Positions 36,402 to 46,526 of a stretch of 64,000 nt of DNA are shown here, one piece after another. The notes under the pieces were generated by a model, which saw only the letters and a list, made by a program, of their open reading frames with translations, did not search any database and had not been told where the DNA came from. Position 1 is the stretch's first letter. Each line of letters begins with the position of its first letter. Location of the stretch: contig NZ_JBNAGK010000002.1 of assembly GCF_049803835.1 (NCBI RefSeq), forward strand, positions 1-64,000, read 5' to 3'. The position numbers were made by a program, and so were the translations under genes. The DNA comes from Pacificoceanicola sp049803835 (lineage in GTDB: Bacteria; Pseudomonadota; Alphaproteobacteria; Rhodobacterales; Rhodobacteraceae).

Positions 36402-36916
36402 ACCGGCCGCGTCACACCCCCACCCTGAATCACCCCCACCCTGCCCCTCCCCAAGGGGGAGGGAATCCCGCCATCCTCCCGCGTCGCCGCTCCTGTCCGG
36501 GTGCCGCGCCCTCCCCCGTGGGGAGGGTTGGGGTGGGGCTGGCGCAGGCCGCCGACACGCGAAACCGCCTGCATTAACCATATCTGACGCAAGGTCACCG
36601 CCTGAAACCCGATGGTATCGGTACCACGCGTCAGTCACGTTCGGGAATATGTACGAAACTTGGCCAGAATCGCACCAAACTCCGTGAAGACCTGCGCGGC
36701 ACCCGGGCCTCCGGACCGGACAGCCTTGTGAAATGGCAAGCGGCGCACACACCATCGGCCATGCAGCCCCCGCCGTGCGCCCCGTTAACCGGACCGCGCG
36801 TTCCGTTAACCGGGCAGTCCGCGCAGCAGTGGTGATGCGGCGCATCACGCCGCTTGCACGAGGCCCGGTTACACGCGATACCATGGGGGACTGTTACCGC
36901 AAGCAAGGTCGATCCA
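36402..36916. other. 515-base intergenic region: inverted-repeat element and direct repeats before pgm
   Basis: No gene is seen. From 36431 to 36538 there is an imperfect inverted repeat whose arms are C-rich (CACCCCCACCCTGCCCC) and G-rich (GGGAGGGTTGGGGTGGGG), each arm with its own small hairpin. Further on, CCGTTAACCGG occurs twice (36782-36792 and 36803-36813), 21 bases apart, and may be a regulatory site for pgm, about 105 bases downstream. Confidence 0.6.
36431..36538. repeat. Imperfect inverted repeat after glmM
   Basis: The left arm includes CCCTCCCC-AA-GGGGGAGGG and the right arm CCCTCCCC-CGTG-GGGAGGG, and the outer C-rich and G-rich flanks are complementary. Elements of this look occur widely between alphaproteobacterial genes. 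It may also end glmM transcripts. Confidence 0.6.
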
Positions 36917-38542
36917 ATGAGCATCCACACCGTCGCCACGCAGCCCATCGCAGGTCAGAAACCCGGCACCTCAGGCCTGCGGAAACAGACCAGGGTCTTC
37001 CAACAGCCTCATTTTCTTGAGAATTTCATCCAGTCGATCTGGACCGGGATCGGCGGTGTCGCGGGCAAGACGCTGGTGCTTGGCGGCGACGGGCGGCACT
37101 TCAACGCCGAGGCGGCGCAGGTGGTGCTGCGCATGGCCGCCGCCTCCGGCGCCGCGCGGGTGATCGTCGGCCGGGGCGCCCTGCTCAGCACCCCCGCCGC
37201 CTCCAACCTGATCCGCAAGCGCCACGCCGACGGCGGCATCATCCTCTCCGCCAGCCACAACCCCGGCGGTCCGGAGGGCGACTTCGGCGTGAAGTACAAC
37301 ACCGCCAACGGCGGCCCCGCGCCGGAGAGCGTGACGGAAAAGATCTTTGCGGCGACGAAGGACATTACCGAATACCGGATCTTCGAGACCCAGAACGCCG
37401 ACCTCTCCGCCCTGGGAGAGCAGACCATGGGCGACATGGTGATCGAGGTCGTCGACCCGGTCGCCGACTATGCCGACCTGATGGCGTCGATCTTCGATTT
37501 CGACGCGCTCAAGGCGCTTTTCGCCTCCGGTTTCCGCATGCGCTTCGACGCCATGCACGCCATCACCGGCCCCTATGCCCACGCCATCCTGGAAGACACG
37601 CTCGGCGCGGAAAAGGGCACAGTGATCAACGGCATACCCTCCACCGATTTCGGCAACGGCCACCCAGATCCGAACCCGATCTGGGCCAAGCCCCTGATGG
37701 ATGAGATGATGTCCGAGGGTGCGCCGGACTTCGGCGCCGCCTCCGATGGCGACGGCGACCGCAACATGATCGTGGGCAAGCATCAATACGTCACCCCCTC
37801 CGACAGCCTCGCCGTGCTGGCCGCGAATGCTACCCTCGTTCCGGCCTATTCCGGCGGTCTCAAGGGCGTCGCGCGGTCGATGCCCACGAGCCAGGCCGTG
37901 GACAGGGTTGCCGCCTCTCTGGGCATCGACTGCTTCGAGACACCGACCGGCTGGAAGTTCTTCGGCAACCTGCTCGACGCCGGGCGCTGCACGCTTTGCG
38001 GCGAGGAAAGCGCCGGGACCGGCTCCGACCACGTGCGCGAAAAGGACGGTCTCTGGGCCGTACTGTTCTGGCTCAACATCCTGGCACAGAAAAAGATTTC
38101 CGTGAAGGAGCTGATGGCGCAGCACTGGGCCGAGTTCGGGCGCAACTACTATTCGCGGCATGATTACGAAGGCGTCGACGCGGCGGCTGCAAACGCACTG
38201 ATGGACGACCTGCGCGCCCGGATGGCCACCCTCCCCGGCACGCAGGTGGCTGGCCTGACGGTGAAAACCGCCGACGACTTCGCCTATGACGATCCAATCG
38301 ACGGCTCGCGCACCGAACATCAAGGCATCCGCATCGGCTTCGAGACCGGCGCGCGGCTTGTGCTGCGCCTGTCGGGCACCGGAACCGTGGGCGCGACCTT
38401 GCGCGTCTACCTCGAAACCCTTGAGACAGAAAACCTGCACATGGATGCACAGGAGGCCCTCGCGCCGGTGATCGCAGCGGCCGAAGCGCTGGCCGGGATC
38501 CGGGAAAAGACAGGACGCGCGGAACCGGACGTGATCACCTAA
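36917..38542 (+). CDS. pgm: Phosphoglucomutase (alpha-D-glucose phosphate-specific)
   Basis: The enzyme interconverts glucose 1-phosphate and glucose 6-phosphate, linking glycogen and sugar-nucleotide synthesis to glycolysis. Its 541 residues carry the family loops in order: KPGTSGLRKQ at residue 15, the active serine in GGIILSASHNPGG near 110, metal-binding ASDGDGDRNM near 280, GEESAGTGSDHVREKDG near 365, and LSGTGTVGATLRVY near the end. The start at 36917 follows AAGCAAGG; the longer frame from 36854 lacks homology. The EamA gene follows closely. Confidence 0.97.
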   Translation: MSIHTVATQPIAGQKPGTSGLRKQTRVFQQPHFLENFIQSIWTGIGGVAGKTLVLGGDGRHFNAEAAQVVLRMAAASGAARVIVGRGALLSTPAASNLIRKRHADGGIILSASHNPGGPEGDFGVKYNTANGGPAPESVTEKIFAATKDITEYRIFETQNADLSALGEQTMGDMVIEVVDPVADYADLMASIFDFDALKALFASGFRMRFDAMHAITGPYAHAILEDTLGAEKGTVINGIPSTDFGNGHPDPNPIWAKPLMDEMMSEGAPDFGAASDGDGDRNMIVGKHQYVTPSDSLAVLAANATLVPAYSGGLKGVARSMPTSQAVDRVAASLGIDCFETPTGWKFFGNLLDAGRCTLCGEESAGTGSDHVREKDGLWAVLFWLNILAQKKISVKELMAQHWAEFGRNYYSRHDYEGVDAAAANALMDDLRARMATLPGTQVAGLTVKTADDFAYDDPIDGSRTEHQGIRIGFETGARLVLRLSGTGTVGATLRVYLETLETENLHMDAQEALAPVIAAAEALAGIREKTGRAEPDVIT

Positions 38543-38558
38543 GGCCCGCCCGGACCCC

Positions 38559-39440
38559 TTGGAAACCATACGCGCCATTCTGCTGATGATCCTGTCCATG
38601 GCCTTGCTCGCCGGGACAGATGCCTTCATCAAGCTCGCCACCGCCACGGCCTCCATCGGGCAGACCATGCTCGGCATGAGCCTGGGCGGCACGATCCTGT
38701 TCCTTTTGCTCGCCCGGGTCCGCCGCGTTCCCGTCTTCACCCGCGACGCGCTGCACCCGATGGTCCTGCTGCGCAATGCCACGGAGATCGTCGCCGCCGT
38801 GGGCATGATCGTCGGGGTCACCTACACCGCCTTGCCGGTCTTTGCCGCGATCACCCAGGCCGGGCCGCTGATCGTCACCATGGGTGCGGCGCTGTTCCTC
38901 AAGGAGCAGGTCGGTCTGCGCCGCTGGCTCGCCGTGCTTGTCGGCCTGACCGGCATGATGATCGTCATCCGGCCCTGGAGCGCGTCCTTCACCGGATGGG
39001 AGTTGTTCGCCGTCCTCGGGATCACCGCCCTCTCCGCCCGCGACCTCATCACCCGCCTTGCGCCCGCCCATATCACCGCCCTCTCGATCTCGACCTGGGG
39101 TTTCGCCGCGACGATCCTGCCGGCGCTCGTGCTGCTCGCCATGGCTGACAAGCCCCTGACAAGCGAGCCGAAAACCGCGATGTACATCCTCGGCGCGGTG
39201 CTCGTGACAACCTCCGGCTATCTCGCGATCACAACGGCCATGCGCATGGCGCCGGCCTCCGTGGTCTCGCCGTTCCGCTACACCCGGCTGATCTTCGCCA
39301 CGATCCTCTCCATCGTGATCTTCGACGTCTGGCCGGATGGCTGGACGCTGATCGGCGGCGCGATGATCCTCGGGGCCGGGCTCTACAGCTTCCTGCGCGA
39401 GCGCCGCCTCGCAAAAGCCGCCGTTATCGCAAACGGTTAG
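38559..39440 (+). CDS. EamA (DMT) family transporter
   Basis: The roughly 293-residue protein has ten predicted helices in two EamA repeats (ILSMALLAGTDAFIKLATAT at the start, TTAMRMAPASVVSPFRYTRLIFATILS in the second half), the RhaT/DMT superfamily layout of inner-membrane exporters. The substrate is unknown. The start is uncertain: a TTG at 38559 is only 16 bases after pgm, and the first ATG is at 38586, inside the first helix. Because of the short gap it probably belongs to the pgm transcript. Confidence 0.88.
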   Translation: METIRAILLMILSMALLAGTDAFIKLATATASIGQTMLGMSLGGTILFLLLARVRRVPVFTRDALHPMVLLRNATEIVAAVGMIVGVTYTALPVFAAITQAGPLIVTMGAALFLKEQVGLRRWLAVLVGLTGMMIVIRPWSASFTGWELFAVLGITALSARDLITRLAPAHITALSISTWGFAATILPALVLLAMADKPLTSEPKTAMYILGAVLVTTSGYLAITTAMRMAPASVVSPFRYTRLIFATILSIVIFDVWPDGWTLIGGAMILGAGLYSFLRERRLAKAAVIANG

Positions 39441-39477
39441 CGCAACCCTATAAAACAAAGGGGCCGTTAGCGGTAAC
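39423..39477. promoter_or_regulatory. Cluster of three GTTA-N4-(T/A)AAC-like sites upstream of eno
   Basis: GTTATCGCAAAC (39423-39434), GTTAGCGCAACC (39436-39447) and GTTAGCGGTAAC (39466-39477) share a central CG and LacI-type symmetry; the last is the best palindrome. They lie just upstream of a promoter-like TTTACA-N16-TATGAG (39484-39511). In Rhodobacter the LacI-family regulator CceR controls eno and other central-carbon genes, so it is a candidate. Confidence 0.45.
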
Positions 39478-39547
39478 AGAATTGTTTACATTCCCGCCCC
39501 GGCTGATATGAGTGCGGACAAATCACACCGCCATAAGGGGAAATCCC

Positions 39548-40822
<1,275 letters not shown>

Positions 40823-40880
40823 ACGCACGGTTCGCCGGGACTTCCGGCGCACCGCGCAACCGGACGAGCAAGACCGGAAG

Positions 40881-40912
40881 AAAAGGGCCGCATTGAGGTG
40901 GCCCTTTTTTGC
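40881..40912 (+). terminator. Rho-independent terminator after eno
   Basis: AAAAGGGCC (40881-40889) pairs with GGCCCTTTT (40900-40908), followed by more T residues, 58 bases after the eno stop. Confidence 0.88.
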
Positions 40913-41025
40913 TGACAGTCGCGTCGCATCGCCGAGTGATGCGTGTTTGTGCGACATTCCCCTTCTTTTTTGCTTGTTTGCCCGTATTCTCGGCTTGTAC
41001 GTAATTTAATTGCTGAACAATTTCG

Positions 41026-42318
41026 ATGGTCACACACCCGATCCATGCGCGCCTCGACAGCCTCATGCGAGCCGAGTTCGGTTCGCGGATCGAAGTCGCC
41101 TTCCGGCTGACACTCGTCTCCCTGGCGGCGGTCATGCTGGGCATGCTTTCGGACCAACGGGTTCTGCTTGCCTGGCTTGCCGGCATGCTGGTCAGCGAGG
41201 GGTCACTGGCCTGTGCGCTGAGGTGGCGCCGGACCGCGCGCACCGCTCGGGTGCATTTCCGGATTTCGCTCGCACTCTATGCGCTCGCCCTGATGGTCTT
41301 CATCACAGGGCCACTTTACCTGATCTGGTCCGGCATTCCCGGTCTGGTCCTGACCGGCGCGTTGACCTTGGTGGCGACGCTGCTGTGCAAGATGCAGCAC
41401 TGGCAGGAAGACCGCGCGATCGCCGTCATCAACGGACTGCAATTCGTGCTCGCCGTGCTGAGCATCGTCGCCATGCGACTGCCGCATGTCGACGGCACGA
41501 TCAACCGGATCGCAGTGATCGCCGCCGCCGTCGCGCTCTGCGCCTATTACGGCATGGGCGTTGCGGCGCAGCTGTCCCGGGACTCGGCGTTGCGGGAGTC
41601 GCGCCGACGCTATGCCCAGTCCCAGAAGGCCCGTGCCCTGAACCAGTTCGTCGGCGGCGTGGCGCATGACTTCAACAACATCCTGACGGCGATCATGGGA
41701 AATCTCGAACTCGCCGGCATGTTGGGCAGCAAGGCGGAACGGGACGAGGCACTGTCCGAGGCGCACAAGGCCGCCGAACGCGCAGCCATCACCGTGCGCC
41801 AGCTGCTGGCCACCAGCGGTCGCTCCCGGCTGCGTCCGGAACCGATCACCGCGCGCGAGCTGCACCGGCAGATGGAGGCCGTCCTGCACGACCTCCTGGA
41901 GCCCGGCATAACCTTGCAATCCGCCGCACGGGAACCGGACTTCGTGACCTTCGTGGATCGGGACATGCTGGAAACCGTGCTGATCCAGCTCTGCCTGAAC
42001 GCGCAGGATGCGCTGCAAGGACGCGGCAACATCTGGCTGCACTCCCGCAGCCAGCTCGAACGCCCGGCGACGGATGGTGCGCCGCACGCACCGCCGCCCT
42101 ACCTTGCCATCACGGTCGAGGACAACGGCCCAGGCGCTGCGGACGACTCGCTGGAGATGCTGGCTGAGCCGTTCTTCACCACGAAATCCGTCGGTCAGGG
42201 CTCGGGCCTCGGCCTCTCGGCCGTGCAGGGGTTCGCGGGGCAATCCGGCGGCGCCCTGCTGCTCGCCAACCGCGACGGCGGCGGCTTCTGCGCGACGCTG
42301 CTGCTGCCCCGTGCCTGA
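41026..42318 (+). CDS. Membrane-bound sensor histidine kinase
   Basis: The 430-residue protein has about six hydrophobic helices in residues 25-185, then a cytoplasmic kinase. The phosphorylated histidine is in GGVAHDFNNILTAIMGNLE (His at about 214). The N-box is LIQLCLNAQDAL near 325, and the G boxes are VEDNGPGA and GQGSGLGLSAVQG. The HDFNN form of the H-box is that of NtrB/FixL-like kinases. No response regulator or receiver domain lies nearby, so it is an orphan kinase with an unknown signal. The start is the ATG at 41026. Confidence 0.93.
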   Translation: MVTHPIHARLDSLMRAEFGSRIEVAFRLTLVSLAAVMLGMLSDQRVLLAWLAGMLVSEGSLACALRWRRTARTARVHFRISLALYALALMVFITGPLYLIWSGIPGLVLTGALTLVATLLCKMQHWQEDRAIAVINGLQFVLAVLSIVAMRLPHVDGTINRIAVIAAAVALCAYYGMGVAAQLSRDSALRESRRRYAQSQKARALNQFVGGVAHDFNNILTAIMGNLELAGMLGSKAERDEALSEAHKAAERAAITVRQLLATSGRSRLRPEPITARELHRQMEAVLHDLLEPGITLQSAAREPDFVTFVDRDMLETVLIQLCLNAQDALQGRGNIWLHSRSQLERPATDGAPHAPPPYLAITVEDNGPGAADDSLEMLAEPFFTTKSVGQGSGLGLSAVQGFAGQSGGALLLANRDGGGFCATLLLPRA

Positions 42319-42323
42319 CCGGC

Positions 42324-42773
42324 TCAGCTGCCCGGATCGACGTAGGTGCCCTGCTCCTTCAGAGCGTCGATGACTTCCTTCGGCATGTAGGTCTCGTCGT
42401 GCTTGGCCAGGATCTCGTGCGCCTCAAAGACGCCGTCGACATAGCGCCCGGTGCCGACCATGCCCTGCTTCTCGGCGAACAGGTCCGGCAGAACCCCGCT
42501 GTAGACAACCGGAACCGTTGCGCCACCATCGGTCACGTTGAAGCGGATCTGATGCCCGTCACCGCGCACCAGGGAGCCTTCCTCGACCAGACCGCCGATG
42601 CGGAAAGTCTCGGACGGTGCCGGCGGAGTCTCCATCACCTGGCTGGGAGAGCGGAAGAAATTGATGCCATCGCGCATGGCATAGCCAATGAGGGAGGTCG
42701 ACACGAGCAAAGCCACCGCCGCCAGCGCGATCACCTGGATCCGGCGTTTCTTCTTGAGCGATTTAAGAGCCAT
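42324..42773 (-). CDS. ccmE: Cytochrome c maturation protein CcmE
   Basis: CcmE is the periplasmic haem chaperone that holds haem covalently before transfer to apocytochromes c. The 149-residue protein has a basic start and a membrane anchor (VIALAAVALLVSTSLIGYAM), then a beta-barrel with the haem-binding histidine in LAKHDETYMP near residue 125. The start is at MALKSLKKKRR (42773); the extension to 42800 is unlikely. The rest of the ccm genes are not in the window. It is convergent with the histidine kinase, with only 5 bases between the stops. Confidence 0.95.
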   Translation of the reverse strand: MALKSLKKKRRIQVIALAAVALLVSTSLIGYAMRDGINFFRSPSQVMETPPAPSETFRIGGLVEEGSLVRGDGHQIRFNVTDGGATVPVVYSGVLPDLFAEKQGMVGTGRYVDGVFEAHEILAKHDETYMPKEVIDALKEQGTYVDPGS

Positions 42774-43100
42774 GTTCCGGCCTCCCGTCCCGATCCGCAT
42801 ACCTGAGCATCATATACGCGATACCGCGTGCAAAACGAAGCCCCTGCGCGATTTGCCGCGCCGGTCGCGCCGAAGGACGGCCCCCTGTTTCTTCTCTTCT
42901 AAAATACTCGAAAAACGCGGGCCGCAGGCCCGCGCCGGTCGCCCGGGGGCCGCCCGGGCGGAAAACCTCAGGGGGAGCCCGGTGCCCCCCGAAGCCCNNN
43001 NNNNNNNGCCCGCCGCTTTTTTTTATTTTTAAAAAACCCTCAAAACCGGGGGCCCCGCCCCCCCCCGCCGGTCGCCCGGGCGCAGCCCGGGCGAAATCCC
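42774..43100. other. Gap region between argC and ccmE containing a scaffold join
   Basis: This stretch holds no gene. Ten Ns lie at 42998-43007. The sequence before the Ns (about 42895-42997) and after them (about 43012-43130) are degenerate copies of each other, and both run into the 3' end of argC, so the join is probably two overlapping low-quality contig ends. A reversed, degenerate form of the dispersed repeat (CTTCTCTTCTAAAATACTC) lies near 42893-42911. Confidence 0.7.
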
Positions 43101-44129
43101 TCAGGGGAAGCAGGGTGCCAGCATCAGCCCGGCGATTTCCGCCTCTCCCAGCATCAGGTTGGCGTTCTGCACCGCCTGCCCGCTCGACCCCTTGCACAGG
43201 TTGTCCAGCGCCGCGACGATGATCGCCCGCCCCGGGATGCGGTCGCCGGTCACACCGATGTGGCAGAAATTGGAGCCGCGCACGTGGTGCGTGCTTGGCG
43301 TCTCTCCCTTCGGCAGGACCGACAGGAACGGCTCGTCCGCATAGGCCGCCTGCAGGGTCGCGAGAATGGTATCCGCCTCGCCCTTGACGTAGCAGGTGGC
43401 GAGGATGCCGCGGTTGAACGGTCCGAGGTGCGGGGTGAACTGCACCTTGACCGGCCGCCCCGCCAGTTTCGAGAACTCCTGATCGAACTCGCCGAGGTGC
43501 CGGTGCGTGCCGCCCACGGAATAGGCGTTCGTGCCTTCGGACAGCTCCGCGTGCAGCAGGTTCTCCTTGAGCGAGCGCCCCGCCCCGGAGACGCCGCATT
43601 GCAGATCGAGGATGATGTCGTCGAGGTCGATCACCCCGGCGGAAATCAGCGGCCGCAGGATGAACTGCCCCGTCGCCGCGTTGCAGCCGGTCCCGGCCAC
43701 CAGTCGCGCCCCGGCGATCTCCTCGCGGTAGAATTCGGTGAGGCCATAGACGGCCTCCTTCTGCATCTCCACCGCCGCGTGGTCGTTGCCGTACCATCTT
43801 TTGTAATCCGCCGGATCGCGCAGCCGGAAATCGGCGCTGAGATCGACGATCTTCACGGTCTTCGGCAGCTTCGAGATCACCTCCTGCGAGGTCTTGTGCG
43901 GCAGGGCGCAAAAGCACAGGTCGATCGTGGAAAAATCGATCTCCTCCCAGGTCACCATGTCCGGCAGATCGAGGTGCCGCAGATGCGGGAAGACCTGCGC
44001 CATCGACTGCCCGGCCTTGGAATTGGCGGCCAGCGCCTTGATTTCAAAGGACGGGTGCGTCGCGATGATGCGGACAAGCTCGGCGCCGGTATAGCCGGAC
44101 GCGCCGATGATGGCGATGGAATGGGGCAT
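43101..44129 (-). CDS. argC: N-acetyl-gamma-glutamyl-phosphate reductase
   Basis: ArgC reduces N-acetylglutamyl phosphate to the semialdehyde with NADPH in arginine synthesis. The 342-residue protein starts SIAIIGASGYTGAELVRI (NADP-binding), with the catalytic cysteine in VAGTGCNAATGQF near residue 145 and the later conserved HRHLGEFDQEF region. The stop at 43101 is close to the damaged scaffold join, but the C-terminus LAPCFP looks intact. It is a single gene with no other arg gene nearby. Confidence 0.96.
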   Translation of the reverse strand: MPHSIAIIGASGYTGAELVRIIATHPSFEIKALAANSKAGQSMAQVFPHLRHLDLPDMVTWEEIDFSTIDLCFCALPHKTSQEVISKLPKTVKIVDLSADFRLRDPADYKRWYGNDHAAVEMQKEAVYGLTEFYREEIAGARLVAGTGCNAATGQFILRPLISAGVIDLDDIILDLQCGVSGAGRSLKENLLHAELSEGTNAYSVGGTHRHLGEFDQEFSKLAGRPVKVQFTPHLGPFNRGILATCYVKGEADTILATLQAAYADEPFLSVLPKGETPSTHHVRGSNFCHIGVTGDRIPGRAIIVAALDNLCKGSSGQAVQNANLMLGEAEIAGLMLAPCFP

Positions 44130-44360
44130 GTCGGGATCCTCTGGACCGGGAAACGTGCGCTCGGCACGGGGTCATTAAGACAGGGTTTGGCAGGAAGGCA
44201 CAAGACCACGGCGCGATCCTCGCGCCGCCGGAACGATCATCGTCGCAGGTCTGATCGGCAAATCTGATGCATGGCTGTCTTCATGCGCTGCGGGATAGCA
44301 GCGCGCAGGTATGGAATCAATGCTCTTGATCGGACGCGCGACGCCGCTCATTCTGGCGCC

Positions 44361-45095
44361 ATGGCCCAGCCTTCGTTCGACAGACCCGTGCCGTTCTGGC
44401 GACTTTACCTGCGCTTCGGCGGCTGGTTCAGCATCGCGTTCTTCGTGATGATGGTGGCGCCGACGATCGGCAGCCACTTCGCCCATGGCCTCGCCGACCG
44501 CTTCGAGGCGGAGGGGCGGGAAACCGTGGCAAAGGTGCTGGACAAATACTGGACCGAAAGCACGGACAGCGACGGCGACCGTACGATCACCCATTGGTTC
44601 ACCCTCGCCTACCGTACCAACGCGGGACGGGACATGCAGATCGACGACATCGTGTCCTCGTCGCTCTACGACGCGATCGACATCGGCGGCAGGCTGCCCA
44701 TCCTTTATCTCGACTCGGATCCGGCGCGGATCGAGACCAGCTTCGGCGCCAACCGCACGGCGGGTGTCGTCATGCAGGTCATCGCGCTGGTCTTCGGGGC
44801 GCTGACGCTGGGCGCGCTTTGGTTCTCCGGCCGCCGCGCCGTCGCCGCCATCCGGGCGCGGCGCTATGGCCGAACCGAGCGCGTGGCGGTGGGCGAGCTT
44901 TACCAGACGGCGGTTTCGGTGAACGGCAAGCGCCGCTACCGGCTGAAATGGCGCGAGGCGAACGGGCGCGAGGGATACAGCCTCATGTATCCCAAGGATG
45001 CGCTTCTGCCGTTTCCGCCCGGCCACCGCATCACGATCTACCACGGCCTGAAACGTGCCTTCTGGGAGGGCGATGTCGGGCCGCGCAAGGACTGA
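44361..45095 (+). CDS. DUF3592 membrane protein (244 aa)
   Basis: Two transmembrane helices (about residues 15-37 and 134-156) flank a soluble domain of DUF3592 type, with AKVLDKYWTESTDSDGDRTITHWFTLAYRT and later LPILYLDSDPARIE. A C-terminal SH3-like part (YRLKWREANGREGYSLMYPK, in pieces) follows the second helix. Function is unknown. The ATG at 44361 is chosen over the frame starting at 44271, which lacks homology. It lies between the divergent argC gene and the Pqi operon, from which it is separated by 169 bases. Confidence 0.85.
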   Translation: MAQPSFDRPVPFWRLYLRFGGWFSIAFFVMMVAPTIGSHFAHGLADRFEAEGRETVAKVLDKYWTESTDSDGDRTITHWFTLAYRTNAGRDMQIDDIVSSSLYDAIDIGGRLPILYLDSDPARIETSFGANRTAGVVMQVIALVFGALTLGALWFSGRRAVAAIRARRYGRTERVAVGELYQTAVSVNGKRRYRLKWREANGREGYSLMYPKDALLPFPPGHRITIYHGLKRAFWEGDVGPRKD

Positions 45096-45264
45096 GCCAA
45101 CCCGCCCCGGCTCCGCCCGCAGACCGCCACCCGCGCAGGCTCACACGGCGCGTTTGTATTTGTCGCCCGCCGGCACTGGCGCACGCGCCCTTGCAGGCTA
45201 CATGCATGACAAATATGGTGAAGACTGGTCCGCTGCGGGCCGCTGCCGCTGAACGGGAGAGCCC

Positions 45265-45897
45265 ATGCCGCATGGCGCGCCGCCAGACGATCTGGCCGGA
45301 TACATCGCCTGCCCGAACTGTGATGCGCTCTACAAGGCCGTGCTGCCCGAAGAAGGGGCGCGCGCGGTCTGCGGTCGCTGTCACACGGTCCTGATCTCGA
45401 CGCGCGCGCGCGCCGGGGCGCGGGTGCTTGCCTTGTCCGGCGCGGTGCTGATCCTCGTCATCGCGGCGGTGTTCTTTCCCTTCCTGGAAATCCATGCGGC
45501 GGGTCTCGGCAACCGGGTGTCGCTGCTCGACGTGGCCACCAGTTTCCGCTCCGGCACGCTGGTGCTGGTGTCCGTCGCCACGGTCATGGTCATCGTTCTG
45601 GTCCCGCTCCTGCGGACCGCGCTGCTGATCTACGTCATCGCGCCGATCGAGCTGAACCGCCCGCCGCTGCGTCATGCCCGTGGCGCGTTCCACCTTGCGC
45701 AGGAACTCAAACCCTGGGCCATGACGGAGGTCTTCTCAATCGGCTGCGCCGTGGCCCTGGTCAAGGTATCCGATCTCGCCCGGCTGGACTTCGGCCCGGC
45801 GTTCTGGATGTTCACCGCGCTGTCGGTCTTCGTCATCATCAACGACCGATACCTCTGCACCTGGTCGATCTGGGCCGCCATCGAGGACACCGAATGA
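45265..45897 (+). CDS. pqiA: PqiA-family membrane protein, first half
   Basis: The 210-residue protein has a zinc-ribbon-like N-terminus (CPNCDALYKAV and VCGRCHTV) and four transmembrane helices, one PqiA domain. E. coli PqiA is a single protein of about 417 residues with two such domains; here the two domains are encoded by this gene and the next. PqiA proteins are the inner-membrane part of the Pqi lipid-transport system. The stop overlaps the next start by 4 bases (ATGA), which implies equal production. Confidence 0.92.
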   Translation: MPHGAPPDDLAGYIACPNCDALYKAVLPEEGARAVCGRCHTVLISTRARAGARVLALSGAVLILVIAAVFFPFLEIHAAGLGNRVSLLDVATSFRSGTLVLVSVATVMVIVLVPLLRTALLIYVIAPIELNRPPLRHARGAFHLAQELKPWAMTEVFSIGCAVALVKVSDLARLDFGPAFWMFTALSVFVIINDRYLCTWSIWAAIEDTE

Positions 45898-46526
45898 GCA
45901 GCGCCTCGGTGACCACCGCCCGCGCCGAAGGCCTCGTCGCCTGCCGGTCCTGCGCCCGGGTCTGGCCCATGGGCACGCAGGAGTGCGCGCGCTGCGGCAG
46001 CACGCTGTCATCCCGCGACGAGACCAGCCTGCAGCGGGTCATGGCCTGGTGGGTCGCTGGGCTCATCTGCTACGTGCCCGCGAACCTTTACCCGATGCTG
46101 GTGACCGAGACCCTGGTCTCGAAGCAGCAGGGCACCATCGTCGGCGGCGCCATCGAAATCGCGCAGCACGGCGAATGGGCCATCGCGGCCATCGTGCTCA
46201 TCGCCTCCGTGCTGATCCCGGTGTCGAAATTCGTCGCCATCGCCTATCTCAGCTGGTCCGCCTGGCGGCAGAGCCCGCGCAATGCCCTGCAGAAGCTGCA
46301 CCTTTACGAGGCGGTCGAATTCATCGGCCGCTGGTCGATGATCGACGTCTTTGTGGTGGCCATCCTCAGCGCCCTCGTGCAGTTGTCGGTTGTCGCCAAT
46401 ATCCATCCCGGCCCGGCCGCGCTCACCTTTGCGCTGTCGGTGATCTTTACCATGCTGTCCGCCAAGAGCTTCGATCCGAGGCTGATCTGGGACGGCAAGA
46501 GCCTTGAAAGCGCGAAGTCCGCATGA
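45894..46526 (+). CDS. pqiA: PqiA-family membrane protein, second half
   Basis: This 210-residue protein again has a two-CxxC zinc ribbon (CRSCARVWPMGTQECARCGS) followed by four helices, including the YVPANLYPMLVTETL segment typical of PqiA domains and the EFIGRWSMIDVFVVAIL motif. It is the second PqiA domain of the split pair. It overlaps the previous gene and the following pqiB by 4 bases each, so all are translationally coupled. It probably pairs with the first protein to form the inner-membrane channel component for PqiB. Confidence 0.93.
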   Translation: MSSASVTTARAEGLVACRSCARVWPMGTQECARCGSTLSSRDETSLQRVMAWWVAGLICYVPANLYPMLVTETLVSKQQGTIVGGAIEIAQHGEWAIAAIVLIASVLIPVSKFVAIAYLSWSAWRQSPRNALQKLHLYEAVEFIGRWSMIDVFVVAILSALVQLSVVANIHPGPAALTFALSVIFTMLSAKSFDPRLIWDGKSLESAKSA

